Source of the DNA: Bacteroidales bacterium
Lineage (GTDB): Bacteria; Bacteroidota; Bacteroidia; Bacteroidales; UBA932
DNA length: 64,000 nucleotides
Reading direction: 5' to 3'
Assembly (NCBI GenBank): GCA_017618115.1
Contig: JAFZUX010000007.1
Coordinates: 1-64,000, forward strand
Shown here: positions 54,317 to 62,966 of the stretch, piece by piece
Layout: the number at the start of each line of letters is the position of its first letter
Position numbering within the stretch: position 1 is the stretch's first letter
Translations under genes and position numbers: made by a program
Notes under the pieces: generated by a model
Seen by the model: only the letters and a program-made list of their open reading frames with translations
What the model was told of the DNA's origin: nothing
Databases searched by the model: none

Positions 54317-56311
54317 ATGAAGAAAACTATCGCGATGATAATACTGCCGCTTGTGGCTCTTCTTTTTTCCACACCGGTAAAGGCGCAGAATGCTCAGGAG
54401 AGTGAGAGGGTTGCAGACTCTCTCTACAGAAGTTACAACTTTGCTGAGGCCCGCGCCATATATGAGAGGTTGGCCGCAAAGGCGGAGGCTGCACAGAAGA
54501 GGACTCTGGATATGAAGATTATCTGCTGCCAGAACGGAGAAGAGATGCTCCGTTTTGTCTCCGAACCAAACGTAGTTACCCGTAAGACTATGGATAAGAG
54601 AGACTTCTACCTCTACTATCCCAACATAAGCGCGGCCGGCGGCTTCATTCATGCACCGGAAGGACTAAACACTACAAGTGATACCCTCTACCTTGCAGAC
54701 AATACCAACACCCTCTATTACAGCGCAAAAGAGGTAAACGGGAGTTGGAACATCTACAGAACCATTAAGGGTGCGGACGGCGTTTGGAGCGTTCCTCAAA
54801 AACTCTCCGGCAATATCTCCACCTCCGGCAATGAGCTCTTTCCTTTTGTCTCTCCGGATGGTAAAAAGTTATACTTCTCTTCCAACGGTCACTCCGGCGC
54901 CGGCGGATATGACCTCTATGTCTGCAAATGGGATGAAGAGAAGAAGGATTGGGGACCCGCACAGAATATGGGCTTTCCTTACTCTTCACCGGGAGACGAT
55001 CTCTTCTTTTATGTAACTCCGGATAGCAGATACGCAGCATTCTCCTCTACCCGCCTTTTAGATAATCCAAACTCTCCGCTCTACAGCACAACTATGATAG
55101 TTACATACGTTGTTGATTACCAGCCGGATCCTATTACAAAAGCGGTAACCGCAAAAGAGGCGGCCAACATTGCACGCTTAAGAGGGGCTGTAAGAACCAC
55201 TACGGACAAGGAGAGAGATTCCATCACCAACGCAGAGATAAACAAGGCTCTTAAAGAGGTAGATCAGAGAAATGTAACCTCCCCGGTAGATTCCGCAACG
55301 GTTGCAAAGACCCACAACTACACTAAAGAGAGCGTCAAATGCAGAAATCTCAAAAAGCGGGAGAAACAGATGGTTGCTTTGCAGCAGAACAATCGTGAAC
55401 TTTATACTGAGGTGGAAGAGAGGCTGCGTGCTACGGAAGATTCCGTTATGGTGCAGATAAGACAAGACTCCGTTGCAAAAATAACAAAGATCATAACAGA
55501 CGGTGAAAATGCCCTTCTTGCTCTGCGCCAGCAGATTAGAGAGAGTGAGATTACCTTGAGAAAAATGGAGGAGGAGTTTTTCAACTCCGGAGTTGTAGTA
55601 CCGTCCAGCAAAGAGATTGAACTTGGAGATGATTTTGGAGTTCAGGAAGAAGATGATGATGAGGAAGATTTTAACCCTTCCAACATGCTCAATGACAGGG
55701 CAAAAGTAACTGACATAGAAAATTTCAACCTGCAGCGTCCTAAGAAAGACCTCACCTTCAAGATTTTAAAGAAGGGGTGGCTTGCAGAGTGGGAAGACCT
55801 TCCGGGCGGCATACTCTATCAAATCCGCTTTATGAGTTCCGTAAAGCCGGCAAACGTAGCAAGCTTTAAGGGGCTATCCCCAGTCTTTGAAAAGGAGCAG
55901 AACGGCCGTTACATTTACAGCGCGGGCGCCTTCAGTAAATATTCAGATGCTCAGAAGCAGCTCTCCAAGGTTAAGAAACTCTTCTCAACCGCACAGATTA
56001 CGGCCCTTAAAGACGGCAAGGCCTATCCGCTGGCAACCGCCAGAAAGGAGGAGGCTGCGGCAGCCTCCAAGAAATCCAAGGCCGAGCCGGCAGGCACTTT
56101 TAACGTAGTAATCAGCGGATTAGACCGTTTACCTGAAGCTTTACTGCACGCCATTAAATCAGCCACCAGCAAAGATATGGCCAAGGTCACCTCAGCAGAG
56201 GGTACCAAGTACATCGTAGGCCCGTTCTCCTCCAAAGAAGAGGCGGAGAGTGTGGCAAAGAAGCTGAAAGAGACCAATTCCGGCAAAATTTCCGTAGAAC
56301 AGGTTTTATAA
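54317..56311 (+). CDS. PD40 beta-propeller protein with SPOR-like C-terminus
   Basis: This 664-residue exported protein has a signal peptide (MKKTIAMIILPLVALLFSTP, cleavage near VKAQ). A TPR-like helical start comes next (ADSLYRSYNFAEARAIYERL). WD40-like PD40 blades follow, the clearest being FPFVSPDGKKLYFSSNGHSG and DLFFYVTPDSRYAAFSSTRL. The middle is coiled-coil with an acidic run EEDDDEEDF near residue 450. The last 170 residues carry two SPOR-like units (YIYSAGAFSKYSDAQKQL and KYIVGPFSSKEEAESVAKKL), a fold that binds denuded peptidoglycan. The layout recalls the OmpA-ended PorE-like proteins but with SPOR in place of OmpA. I infer an envelope-bound scaffold. Confidence 0.78.
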   Translation: MKKTIAMIILPLVALLFSTPVKAQNAQESERVADSLYRSYNFAEARAIYERLAAKAEAAQKRTLDMKIICCQNGEEMLRFVSEPNVVTRKTMDKRDFYLYYPNISAAGGFIHAPEGLNTTSDTLYLADNTNTLYYSAKEVNGSWNIYRTIKGADGVWSVPQKLSGNISTSGNELFPFVSPDGKKLYFSSNGHSGAGGYDLYVCKWDEEKKDWGPAQNMGFPYSSPGDDLFFYVTPDSRYAAFSSTRLLDNPNSPLYSTTMIVTYVVDYQPDPITKAVTAKEAANIARLRGAVRTTTDKERDSITNAEINKALKEVDQRNVTSPVDSATVAKTHNYTKESVKCRNLKKREKQMVALQQNNRELYTEVEERLRATEDSVMVQIRQDSVAKITKIITDGENALLALRQQIRESEITLRKMEEEFFNSGVVVPSSKEIELGDDFGVQEEDDDEEDFNPSNMLNDRAKVTDIENFNLQRPKKDLTFKILKKGWLAEWEDLPGGILYQIRFMSSVKPANVASFKGLSPVFEKEQNGRYIYSAGAFSKYSDAQKQLSKVKKLFSTAQITALKDGKAYPLATARKEEAAAASKKSKAEPAGTFNVVISGLDRLPEALLHAIKSATSKDMAKVTSAEGTKYIVGPFSSKEEAESVAKKLKETNSGKISVEQVL

Positions 56312-56323
56312 AGATTGCAGATT

Positions 56324-57049
56324 ATGAATACCAACTTAAAGATTCCCTCTTCCTGGAAGCAGTTCCTGCTCTCGCTTCTAGCCACAACCATATCTATTGC
56401 CATCACATTCGGCACCGCCGCCCTTATAGATTACAACAAGAAAAAAAATGAGAAGCGCCAGATTGTAATGATGGTGATGTATGATGTGTACACATCGTTG
56501 AAATCCATTGAAAAGGCAGACTCCTCCATCCGTCAGTCTATGGAGATTCAGCGGCAGTTGGCACAAGATACCACGCAGTTCAACAGTTTAACTTTAGCCA
56601 GAATGGGGCGTCTGATTCCAAATGTTGAATACACAGAGACAACAGAGCGCATATTCTCCTCAAGCATTGAAACCATCAGCACGGTAAGCAACATATTGTT
56701 TACTGAAATTGTAGCCTCACTCTATCAGGTTCGTCATGATTACAAAACAATGATTTGTGACGCCGTTAAAGAGGAATTGCAGCAGAATAGGGCTTTCTCC
56801 ACTGCTAAGGGTGTTCTTGATTTTAATTATGCGCAACACGCCCTGTTGAGCTGCAGTTACTTAAGAGGGATGCAGAATCTATTTGCTCAAGCAAAGCAGA
56901 TGATGAAGGTAACAGACGGTGAAATAGAGGCTTACAGCAAGGAGAGAGCCAGGATAGAAAATAGTCTGGAAGAAGATGGTGAATTGGTTGAGGAAATAAA
57001 CAAAATCATAGAACTTCAAAGAAGTATAGATGCCTCTGCCGCAAAATAA
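56324..57049 (+). CDS. Single-pass membrane protein of unknown function
   Basis: This 241-residue protein starts at the ATG at 56324, 12 bases after the PD40/SPOR gene; a TTG at 56315 would add three residues. One membrane helix (residues 14-38, FLLSLLATTISIAITFGTAA) is followed by a long helical cytoplasmic or periplasmic part rich in charged residues, with probable coiled coil at the end (SKERARIENSLEEDGELVEE). I do not recognise a domain. Its partner is probably the gene before it. The hipBA promoter begins at its stop codon. Confidence 0.6.
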   Translation: MNTNLKIPSSWKQFLLSLLATTISIAITFGTAALIDYNKKKNEKRQIVMMVMYDVYTSLKSIEKADSSIRQSMEIQRQLAQDTTQFNSLTLARMGRLIPNVEYTETTERIFSSSIETISTVSNILFTEIVASLYQVRHDYKTMICDAVKEELQQNRAFSTAKGVLDFNYAQHALLSCSYLRGMQNLFAQAKQMMKVTDGEIEAYSKERARIENSLEEDGELVEEINKIIELQRSIDASAAK

Positions 57050-57080
57050 TTTGAGATTTCATATATTTTCTTTAATTTTG
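57050..57080 (+). promoter_or_regulatory. Promoter of hipBA
   Basis: TTTG (57050-57053), 19 bases, then TAATTTTG (57073-57080) is a complete match to the Bacteroidetes consensus. It starts at the stop codon of the upstream gene. Confidence 0.7.
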
Positions 57081-57100
57081 TGGTAAAATATATGACATAT
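57060..57100. promoter_or_regulatory. Possible HipB operators
   Basis: A perfect 10-bp inverted repeat, CATATATTTT (57060-57069) and AAAATATATG (57085-57094), brackets the -7 box. A second palindrome, ATATGACATAT (57090-57100), overlaps its right arm. Binding there would block transcription, as expected for antitoxin autoregulation. Confidence 0.5.
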
Positions 57101-57105
57101 CATTT

Positions 57106-57396
57106 ATGGAGGAAGAAAAGATTTTTGATAAAATCATAACACTAGGATTGCGGTTCAGGCAATACAGGAAGGCTATAGGGCTTTCTCAACTTGATATCCA
57201 CAAGAAAACCGGAGTGGCATTGTCTACAATTAGTTTGTTTGAAAACGGCAAGGGACACGGTCTTTCTCTAAGCCACTTCTATCTGTTATTAGAATCTCTT
57301 GAACTCCATCTGGAACCGGGAAAACTGATTCCGGAAGCGCATAAGAGCAATTTGGCTGTGTTGTGGGAAAAACAAAATAGGAAACGTAAGAGATGA
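57106..57396 (+). CDS. hipB: HipB-like antitoxin, XRE helix-turn-helix
   Basis: This 96-residue protein contains an XRE-type helix-turn-helix (FRQYRKAIGLSQLDIHKKTG, then STISLFENGKGHG) over residues 15-60. It overlaps the following HipA gene by four bases (ATGA), the standard antitoxin-toxin arrangement, so translation is coupled. HipB proteins hold the kinase inactive and repress their own promoter. Palindromes around the -7 box upstream are candidate sites. The C-terminus is basic (KQNRKRKR). Confidence 0.85.
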   Translation: MEEEKIFDKIITLGLRFRQYRKAIGLSQLDIHKKTGVALSTISLFENGKGHGLSLSHFYLLLESLELHLEPGKLIPEAHKSNLAVLWEKQNRKRKR

Positions 57397-58679
57397 ATGG
57401 CAATGTTGTTAAGGTTGTCCTATGGGGCAAAACCGTAGGATATCTGAATTGGGATAAGACGGATTGGAGAACGGAAGGTTCTGTTTTCCAATTTGATAAG
57501 GACTTCTTATCTCTTGGATGGGATATTTCTCCTATTCAACTATCCCTTTCGTCCCAAAGAGTGCAAAGCGGACTTGATATTTTTGGAGGCAATCCCAAAG
57601 ATGTATTTAGGGGATTGTTGCCTGTTTTTGCAGATTCGTTGCCAGATCATTGGGGTAATTCCCTCTTTAGATTATGGGCTCAGGAACACGGAATTAGGAT
57701 GAAAGATGTCTCTTCTGTAGACTATTTATCTTTTATTGGTAAACGAGGCATGGGTGCACTTGAATACCTGCCCGCAGCCATTAAAGATGAGGACCTTCCG
57801 TTTGATGTAGATGTGACTCTCCTATATGATTTTGCAAAAAGCGTTTTGGAACAACGCAACAAGGTGCAATTTACAAGTAACAGGGAGCTTTTGTGGCAGG
57901 ATTTAATAAAATTGGGAACATCTCCGGGCGGGAAGCGTCCCAAGGCTTTAATTGCAATTAATTCTGAGCAGCAGACTATAAAATCCGGACAGGTTCTCCT
58001 TCCTCCTGGATACAATTACTATATCCTAAAATATGACAACAATGACAATATATTCCCTTATGCCAGAATGGAATATGCATATTCCAGAATGTGCAAAGAT
58101 GCTGGAATAATCATGCCTGATACTGAGTTGAGGACTTTTGAAAAAGCAACTCATTTCCTTACTCGGCGCTTTGACCGAGTAGAGGGAGAAAAAGTTCACA
58201 TGCAATCTTTACAGGCTATGGGGGGAGAGATTAATTCCTATGAAAATGCCTTTGATGTGTTAGTTAAGTTGAAGCTGGATTATGCAGATAAGGAACAACT
58301 GTTTAGAAGAATGGTGTTTAACGTATTAGGTGGCAACATAGATGATCATGATAAGAACTTTTCTTTCCTCATGGATAAAGACGGCAGATGGTCTCTTGCG
58401 CCTGCCTACGACATTGTATTCAGCATAGATCCTAATGCGCTTTATGTGCAAAAGGGACAGTTCATGAGTATTAATGGCAAGAAGCAAGGCATTACAACTG
58501 AAGACTTTATAACGGTTGCCAAATCATACAATATCAACCAGCCAAAGAGAATTATAGAGCAGGTATATGATGTTGTATCTAAAGCAGATTCCTACCTGAA
58601 AGATAATGGCGTAGGAGATGCTACAATTAAGATAATAATGAAAGAACTCAATGAAAAGCACAAAGAAGCACAACAATAA
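57393..58679 (+). CDS. hipA: HipA-like serine/threonine kinase toxin
   Basis: This 428-residue protein has the HipA N-terminal domain (VVKVVLWGKTVGYLNWD), the LGTSPGGKRPKALI loop with Ser177, whose equivalent is phosphorylated in E. coli HipA, and the kinase core NIDDHDKNFSF (315-325) with the AYDI motif at 338-341 for metal binding. HipA of E. coli phosphorylates glutamyl-tRNA synthetase and causes growth arrest. All key residues are present, so the toxin looks active. It is the second gene of a two-gene toxin-antitoxin cassette. The next gene begins 29 bases before its stop. Confidence 0.92.
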   Translation: MNGNVVKVVLWGKTVGYLNWDKTDWRTEGSVFQFDKDFLSLGWDISPIQLSLSSQRVQSGLDIFGGNPKDVFRGLLPVFADSLPDHWGNSLFRLWAQEHGIRMKDVSSVDYLSFIGKRGMGALEYLPAAIKDEDLPFDVDVTLLYDFAKSVLEQRNKVQFTSNRELLWQDLIKLGTSPGGKRPKALIAINSEQQTIKSGQVLLPPGYNYYILKYDNNDNIFPYARMEYAYSRMCKDAGIIMPDTELRTFEKATHFLTRRFDRVEGEKVHMQSLQAMGGEINSYENAFDVLVKLKLDYADKEQLFRRMVFNVLGGNIDDHDKNFSFLMDKDGRWSLAPAYDIVFSIDPNALYVQKGQFMSINGKKQGITTEDFITVAKSYNINQPKRIIEQVYDVVSKADSYLKDNGVGDATIKIIMKELNEKHKEAQQ

Positions 58680-60243
58680 AGTTGATTTTTTTATATTCTC
58701 GGTAGTGTGTTTGATTTATGCCGAGTGTGTCGGCAGAAATACAGTGCAGGAGCAACTGCCTGTTACAGACACCCTTGAGCAGGTGCCTATAGAGAAACTC
58801 TTCCTTCCGGACACTTCATACGCTTCCGCCCAAAAGGTCTATTTTGTTGTAGAGCAGGAAGATACCCTCACCTATTATCTGCAGGATTTGGATGACAGAT
58901 ATGCCTCTGATTTTTCCACCTTCACATTCAGAAGAAACTTACTGCGTAACGCTTCATTTGGAGGAAGACTGGAGAAACGGCCTGATACTGTTGAGATTGC
59001 CTGGGTGTTTAAAACTTCGGAAGACAATTTTGACACCAAGTTTGGAAACTGGGGAGGAGGCACGGGATGGACCGGCCAACCAATTTACGTTCACTGGAAT
59101 ACGGAAGATGTGGAGAGCTTCCGCAAGGCGGGCGTACTGCTACCTTCGGCTCTTGCAACCGGTGAGGAAATCATTTTTACATCTCTGAATGCAAAGGCAT
59201 ATTTTCTGGATTTTAACACTGGAATGAGAACCCGTCCGGATTTGGATGTACAGAATACAATTAAAGGTTCACCCTCTTTAGATCCGGAGTTCAAAAACCT
59301 CTACATTGGGCAGGGCGTTTCCAGAGAAACACCATTGAAACTGCTGTGTGTGGATCTTCTTAAGCATAGGATAACATACAGGTTTTCGGACTATAAGGCG
59401 TGGAGAAAGTGGGGTGCGTTTGACTCCTCTCCTGTTGTAGCCGGCGGTTATCTTATATGGCCGGGAGAAAACGGAAGCATATACAAGTTTGCAAGAGAAC
59501 AGGGCAACCTTAATCTTCTTCAAACGCTTCGTTACAAAATTGGCGGTAGTGCTCCGGGGGTAGAATCAAGCATAGCAATCTGGAGAAACTACGGATGGTT
59601 TCAGGACAACGCAGGAAATATTCTGTGCATTAATCTGAACACCATGAAACCTGTTTGGCATTACAGCAACCATGATGATTCAGACGGAACTGTTGTGTGC
59701 CGCATAGAAAATGATATTCCATACATCTATGCCGCAAGCGAGGTAGATCACCAGGGAATGTCAGGTCTGTGTTACTTTGTTAAACTCAACGGGTTAGACG
59801 GTTCTTTGATTTGGGAGCAGAAGATACCTTGCTGCCGTTTAAAGCATGGAGAAAAGATAATGGACGGAGGTTTGTATTCTACTCCGCTGCTGGGAGAAGG
59901 AGATTGTGAAGATATGATTTTTGCAAATGTTTGCCGTCAAAAGGCAGCCAAGACAAACGGAGAATTTTTTGCCCTTTCTGCAAAAGACGGCTCCATTATC
60001 TACAACATTCCGCTAAGCCAATTCTGCTGGTCTTCTCCGGTTGCCTTTTATGACAAAGAGAACAAGATGTATATTTTCACGGGAGACGGAGATGGTGTTA
60101 TCTATCTTATAGAAGCCAAAACAGGAACAGTAATCTATTCAAAGAAAGTGGCTTACAACTTTGAATCTTCTCCAACCGTTGTAGGAAACGCTGCCGTTGT
60201 AGGCTCCCGTGTAAACGGTATCTTCAAATTCGTTATCAAATAG
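58651..60243 (+). CDS. PQQ-type beta-propeller protein, exported
   Basis: This 530-residue protein has a signal-anchor-like N-terminus (residues 11-26, VDFFIFSVVCLIYAEC). Propeller repeats carry the WG- and SS-rich motifs of PQQ-binding-like domains: WRKWGAFDSSPVVAGGYLIW, ENGSIYKF, VSSIAIWR-like strands, CWSSPVAFYDKENKMYIFTG and a final FESSPTVVGNAAVVGS. The Trp-rich stretch WGGGTGWTGQPIYVHW near residue 133 is distinctive. Such proteins often assemble envelope complexes or bind ligands; the true role is unknown. Its start lies inside the hipA gene and an esterase gene follows 5 bases after its stop. Confidence 0.72.
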   Translation: MKSTKKHNNKVDFFIFSVVCLIYAECVGRNTVQEQLPVTDTLEQVPIEKLFLPDTSYASAQKVYFVVEQEDTLTYYLQDLDDRYASDFSTFTFRRNLLRNASFGGRLEKRPDTVEIAWVFKTSEDNFDTKFGNWGGGTGWTGQPIYVHWNTEDVESFRKAGVLLPSALATGEEIIFTSLNAKAYFLDFNTGMRTRPDLDVQNTIKGSPSLDPEFKNLYIGQGVSRETPLKLLCVDLLKHRITYRFSDYKAWRKWGAFDSSPVVAGGYLIWPGENGSIYKFAREQGNLNLLQTLRYKIGGSAPGVESSIAIWRNYGWFQDNAGNILCINLNTMKPVWHYSNHDDSDGTVVCRIENDIPYIYAASEVDHQGMSGLCYFVKLNGLDGSLIWEQKIPCCRLKHGEKIMDGGLYSTPLLGEGDCEDMIFANVCRQKAAKTNGEFFALSAKDGSIIYNIPLSQFCWSSPVAFYDKENKMYIFTGDGDGVIYLIEAKTGTVIYSKKVAYNFESSPTVVGNAAVVGSRVNGIFKFVIK

Positions 60244-60248
60244 TAGAG

Positions 60249-61073
60249 ATGCAGATGAAACATAAGATATTGCTGCTGTTCTTGATGTGCTTCCTTTCTT
60301 TTTATGCGGGAGCGCAGACGGAGCCATTGCTCAGGGCAATGAAGAACAAAGTTCCGGGAAGCTATAACTTTTGGCTCTATACTCCGGAAGGATATGATAA
60401 ACAGGACACTACAGCCAAAGAGTTTCCGCTTGTACTCTTTCTGCACGGAAGAAGTCTGTGCGGAAAAGACCTGGAAAAGGTTCGCAGATACGGAACCATA
60501 GATGCGTTGGAAAGAGGAAGAAACATTCCAGCCGTTGTACTGGCTCCTCAGAATCCCGGAGAAACCTGGAACCCTAAAAAACTCTGTGCTATATTGGATT
60601 ACTTGAAAGAAGAATGTCCATACGATACCACCAGGGTTTATGTTCTTGGAATGAGCCTTGGCGGATATGGAACTATGGATTTTGTGGCAGATTGTCCAGA
60701 CAGAGTTGCCGCAGCCATTGCGCTTTGCGGCGGAACCACAAAGAAGGATATAACAGGTATGGGAGAGGTTCCATTGTGGATAATCCACGGCACTGCAGAT
60801 AAGCGAGTTAGCGTTAAGGCTTCTCAGGTTGTCGTAAAGGAACTGGAAGAAAAACATCTTAACTCCCGCCTGCGTTACGAATGGATAATTGGCGCATCTC
60901 ACTCATATTTAGCAAGATACTTCTATATGGAAAAAGTGTATGAATGGTTGTTTATACACTCTACCAAAGACGAGGGACGTCCCGTCAATACTGAAATAAA
61001 TATTTCAAAAGAAGATCAAAACTCCGCCTATACCGGCTGGAGCAAAAAGGCTAACATTAAGACTATCAGGTAA
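60249..61073 (+). CDS. Exported alpha/beta-hydrolase (esterase or peptidase)
   Basis: This 274-residue protein has a signal peptide (HKILLLFLMCFLSFYAGAQ). The hydrolase triad is visible: Ser136 in GMSLGGYG, Asp184 in IHGTADKRV and His218 in GASHSYL. An oxyanion-type LFLHGRSLCG stretch lies near residue 64. The closest general resemblance is to the prolyl oligopeptidase/dienelactone hydrolase-type or feruloyl-esterase-like proteins that pair with carbohydrate degradation. The substrate is unknown. It is 5 bases after the propeller gene, so they act together or at least share a transcript. Confidence 0.8.
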   Translation: MQMKHKILLLFLMCFLSFYAGAQTEPLLRAMKNKVPGSYNFWLYTPEGYDKQDTTAKEFPLVLFLHGRSLCGKDLEKVRRYGTIDALERGRNIPAVVLAPQNPGETWNPKKLCAILDYLKEECPYDTTRVYVLGMSLGGYGTMDFVADCPDRVAAAIALCGGTTKKDITGMGEVPLWIIHGTADKRVSVKASQVVVKELEEKHLNSRLRYEWIIGASHSYLARYFYMEKVYEWLFIHSTKDEGRPVNTEINISKEDQNSAYTGWSKKANIKTIR

Positions 61074-61089
61074 AAATTAGAGATTTTTA

Positions 61090-62709
61090 TTACTTGTACA
61101 GGTATCTCTTGATACTCATCTTTGGAGTCTTCTCAAACGGAGTGTCCACTATTTCCACCTTGGCTATCTGGCTGTATTTGGGCAGAGACTCGTTTGCAAT
61201 GTCTGCAATATCCTTTGGAAGATTTTCAATCTCCTTAGGATCTGTATCTTCCGGTATTTCAGGATAAACCAGAGCTATCAGCTTGCCTCCCCTTTCAACA
61301 ACCACGCTCTCCGCAACAAACGGATTGCAGGAGAGGACGGCTTCTATCTCCTCCGGATAGATGTTCTGCCCGGATGCGGTAAGAATCATAGACTTAATAC
61401 GTCCGCGAATGAAAACGTTATTGTTTTTGTCTATGATTCCCAAATCTCCCGTACGAAACCATCCGTCACTGGTGAACGCCAGAGCGTTGGCCTCCGGATT
61501 CTTATAGTAGCCAATTGTAAGGTTGGCTCCCCTGGCCTGAATCTCTCCCGGAATATGCTGAGGGTCATCTGAATCTATCCTGAGTTCATGAACCGGTACG
61601 CCGCAGGATCCCGGAACAAACTTAGTCCACCACACGTATGCAAGCAAAGGGCAGGCCTCCGTCATTCCGTAACCTACGGTAAACGGAAGGCGGATCTTCT
61701 TCAGGCACTTTTCCACTTCCGGCTTAAGAGGAGCTCCGCCCATAATGAAGCAGCCTACATTTCCACCAAAGGCAGCCATGAGTTTATTGCGGACTTTTCT
61801 GTAAATCAGATTCTTAACTATCGGGATAGCTAACAGCAACTTTAATTTTTCAAGAGCCGGCTTTATAGAACCGGAATAAACCTTTTCCATCACCAGAGGA
61901 ACCGTAATAACCATATATGGCTTTACCTCCTTCATTGCGGCAAGAAGGGTTGTCGGAGAGGGAGCCTTGCCAAGGAAATAAACGGTTACACCATCCACAT
62001 TAGGATGCAAAAACTCAATGGCAAGACCGTACATGTGTGCCAGAGGCAACATTGATACCATGGTCTGGCCCGGAGTATTTGGAAAATGCTCATTGGAAAA
62101 CTCATCAATATCACTCATAGCTCCGTATGTGAGCATTACTCCCTTGGGGTCTCCGGAAGTTCCTGATGTATAGTTAATTATGGCGAGTTTGGAGAAGTTG
62201 TCGGAAGGATAGTTTACATTTTCCGGCTTAAAGCCATTGGGATACTTTTCTTTCAAAATCCTCTCTTTCTGATTCCAGGCCTCGGCAACAGCCTCCTCTT
62301 TGGACCACAAAACAGAAAGATCCCCAACGTTAATTGCCGCTTTAAGCATAGGCATTAAGTGAGGATCCAACTTACTCCAGATATCCGTATCTGTAAAAAG
62401 CAAAACGCTTTCAGAATGGTTGACTAGATTAACAATGCTGTCCGGATGAAATTCTGCAAGGAGCGGAACTACAACAGTCTCGTATGTGTTTACAGCCCAG
62501 AAAGATATTGCCCAACGCGCAGAATTTCTGGCACATATGGCAATCTTGTCTCCTTTTTTAACGCCTACCTTCTCAAAGAAAAGCCGGATGGCCTCAACCT
62601 TTGTGGCAAGCTCTCCATAACTGAAGGACTCTCCGCCGTAATCTGCTACTGCCGCCAGGTCCCAATTATTGCGAATAGTAGCCTCAAGAGTCTGCAGGTA
62701 ATGTTTCAT
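61090..62709 (-). CDS. Long-chain acyl-CoA synthetase (AMP-binding)
   Basis: This 539-residue enzyme starts at the ATG at 62709 (MKHYLQTLEATIRNN); the longer frame upstream runs through the promoter and is rejected. Adenylation motifs are complete: NYTSGTSGDPKGVMLTYG (about residues 168-185), GYGMTEACPLL, GWFRTGDLG and the late Lys in KTPKMSIKRYLY. It should activate fatty acids to their CoA esters for lipid metabolism. The length and FEKVGVKKGDKIAICARNS region are typical of the FadD group in Bacteroidales. A palindrome overlapping the start of transcription suggests control by a repressor. It faces the esterase gene convergently. Confidence 0.9.
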   Translation of the reverse strand: MKHYLQTLEATIRNNWDLAAVADYGGESFSYGELATKVEAIRLFFEKVGVKKGDKIAICARNSARWAISFWAVNTYETVVVPLLAEFHPDSIVNLVNHSESVLLFTDTDIWSKLDPHLMPMLKAAINVGDLSVLWSKEEAVAEAWNQKERILKEKYPNGFKPENVNYPSDNFSKLAIINYTSGTSGDPKGVMLTYGAMSDIDEFSNEHFPNTPGQTMVSMLPLAHMYGLAIEFLHPNVDGVTVYFLGKAPSPTTLLAAMKEVKPYMVITVPLVMEKVYSGSIKPALEKLKLLLAIPIVKNLIYRKVRNKLMAAFGGNVGCFIMGGAPLKPEVEKCLKKIRLPFTVGYGMTEACPLLAYVWWTKFVPGSCGVPVHELRIDSDDPQHIPGEIQARGANLTIGYYKNPEANALAFTSDGWFRTGDLGIIDKNNNVFIRGRIKSMILTASGQNIYPEEIEAVLSCNPFVAESVVVERGGKLIALVYPEIPEDTDPKEIENLPKDIADIANESLPKYSQIAKVEIVDTPFEKTPKMSIKRYLYK

Positions 62710-62738
62710 AGGTTCGGTTTCAGTATTGCCTGTTGATA

Positions 62739-62761
62739 CTTGTATACAAGAAACAAATATA
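62739..62761 (-). promoter_or_regulatory. Promoter and operator of the acyl-CoA synthetase gene
   Basis: TATATTTG (62761-62754, minus strand) is followed by a perfect 12-bp palindrome, CTTGTATACAAG (62739-62750), at the expected transcript start. No -33 is clear. Confidence 0.5.
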
Positions 62762-62902
62762 GATAATTTTATAATCATGCCTCCATTTCTCTGTTATTTC
62801 TCTTACTTCGTCCAAGTTCCTGAAGATATAAATATAACGGTAAGAATCCATTAATTAAGAATCTAGCTTTATATGGGGGCAGCGAAGTAAAACCAATTAT
62901 AG

Positions 62903-62955
62903 AAATTCTATTATAGAATTTGTATAATTGAACAAATCTGCTTACTTTTGTTCAA
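62903..62955 (+). promoter_or_regulatory. Promoter and palindromic sites of the ATPase gene
   Basis: TTTG (62919-62922), 20 bases, then TACTTTTG (62943-62950) fits the Bacteroidetes promoter. A perfect inverted repeat AAATTCTA/TAGAATTT (62903-62921) covers the -33, and TTGAACAAA/TTTGTTCAA (62928-62936 and 62947-62955) covers the -7. Confidence 0.6.
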
Positions 62956-62966
62956 ACAACAAACAG

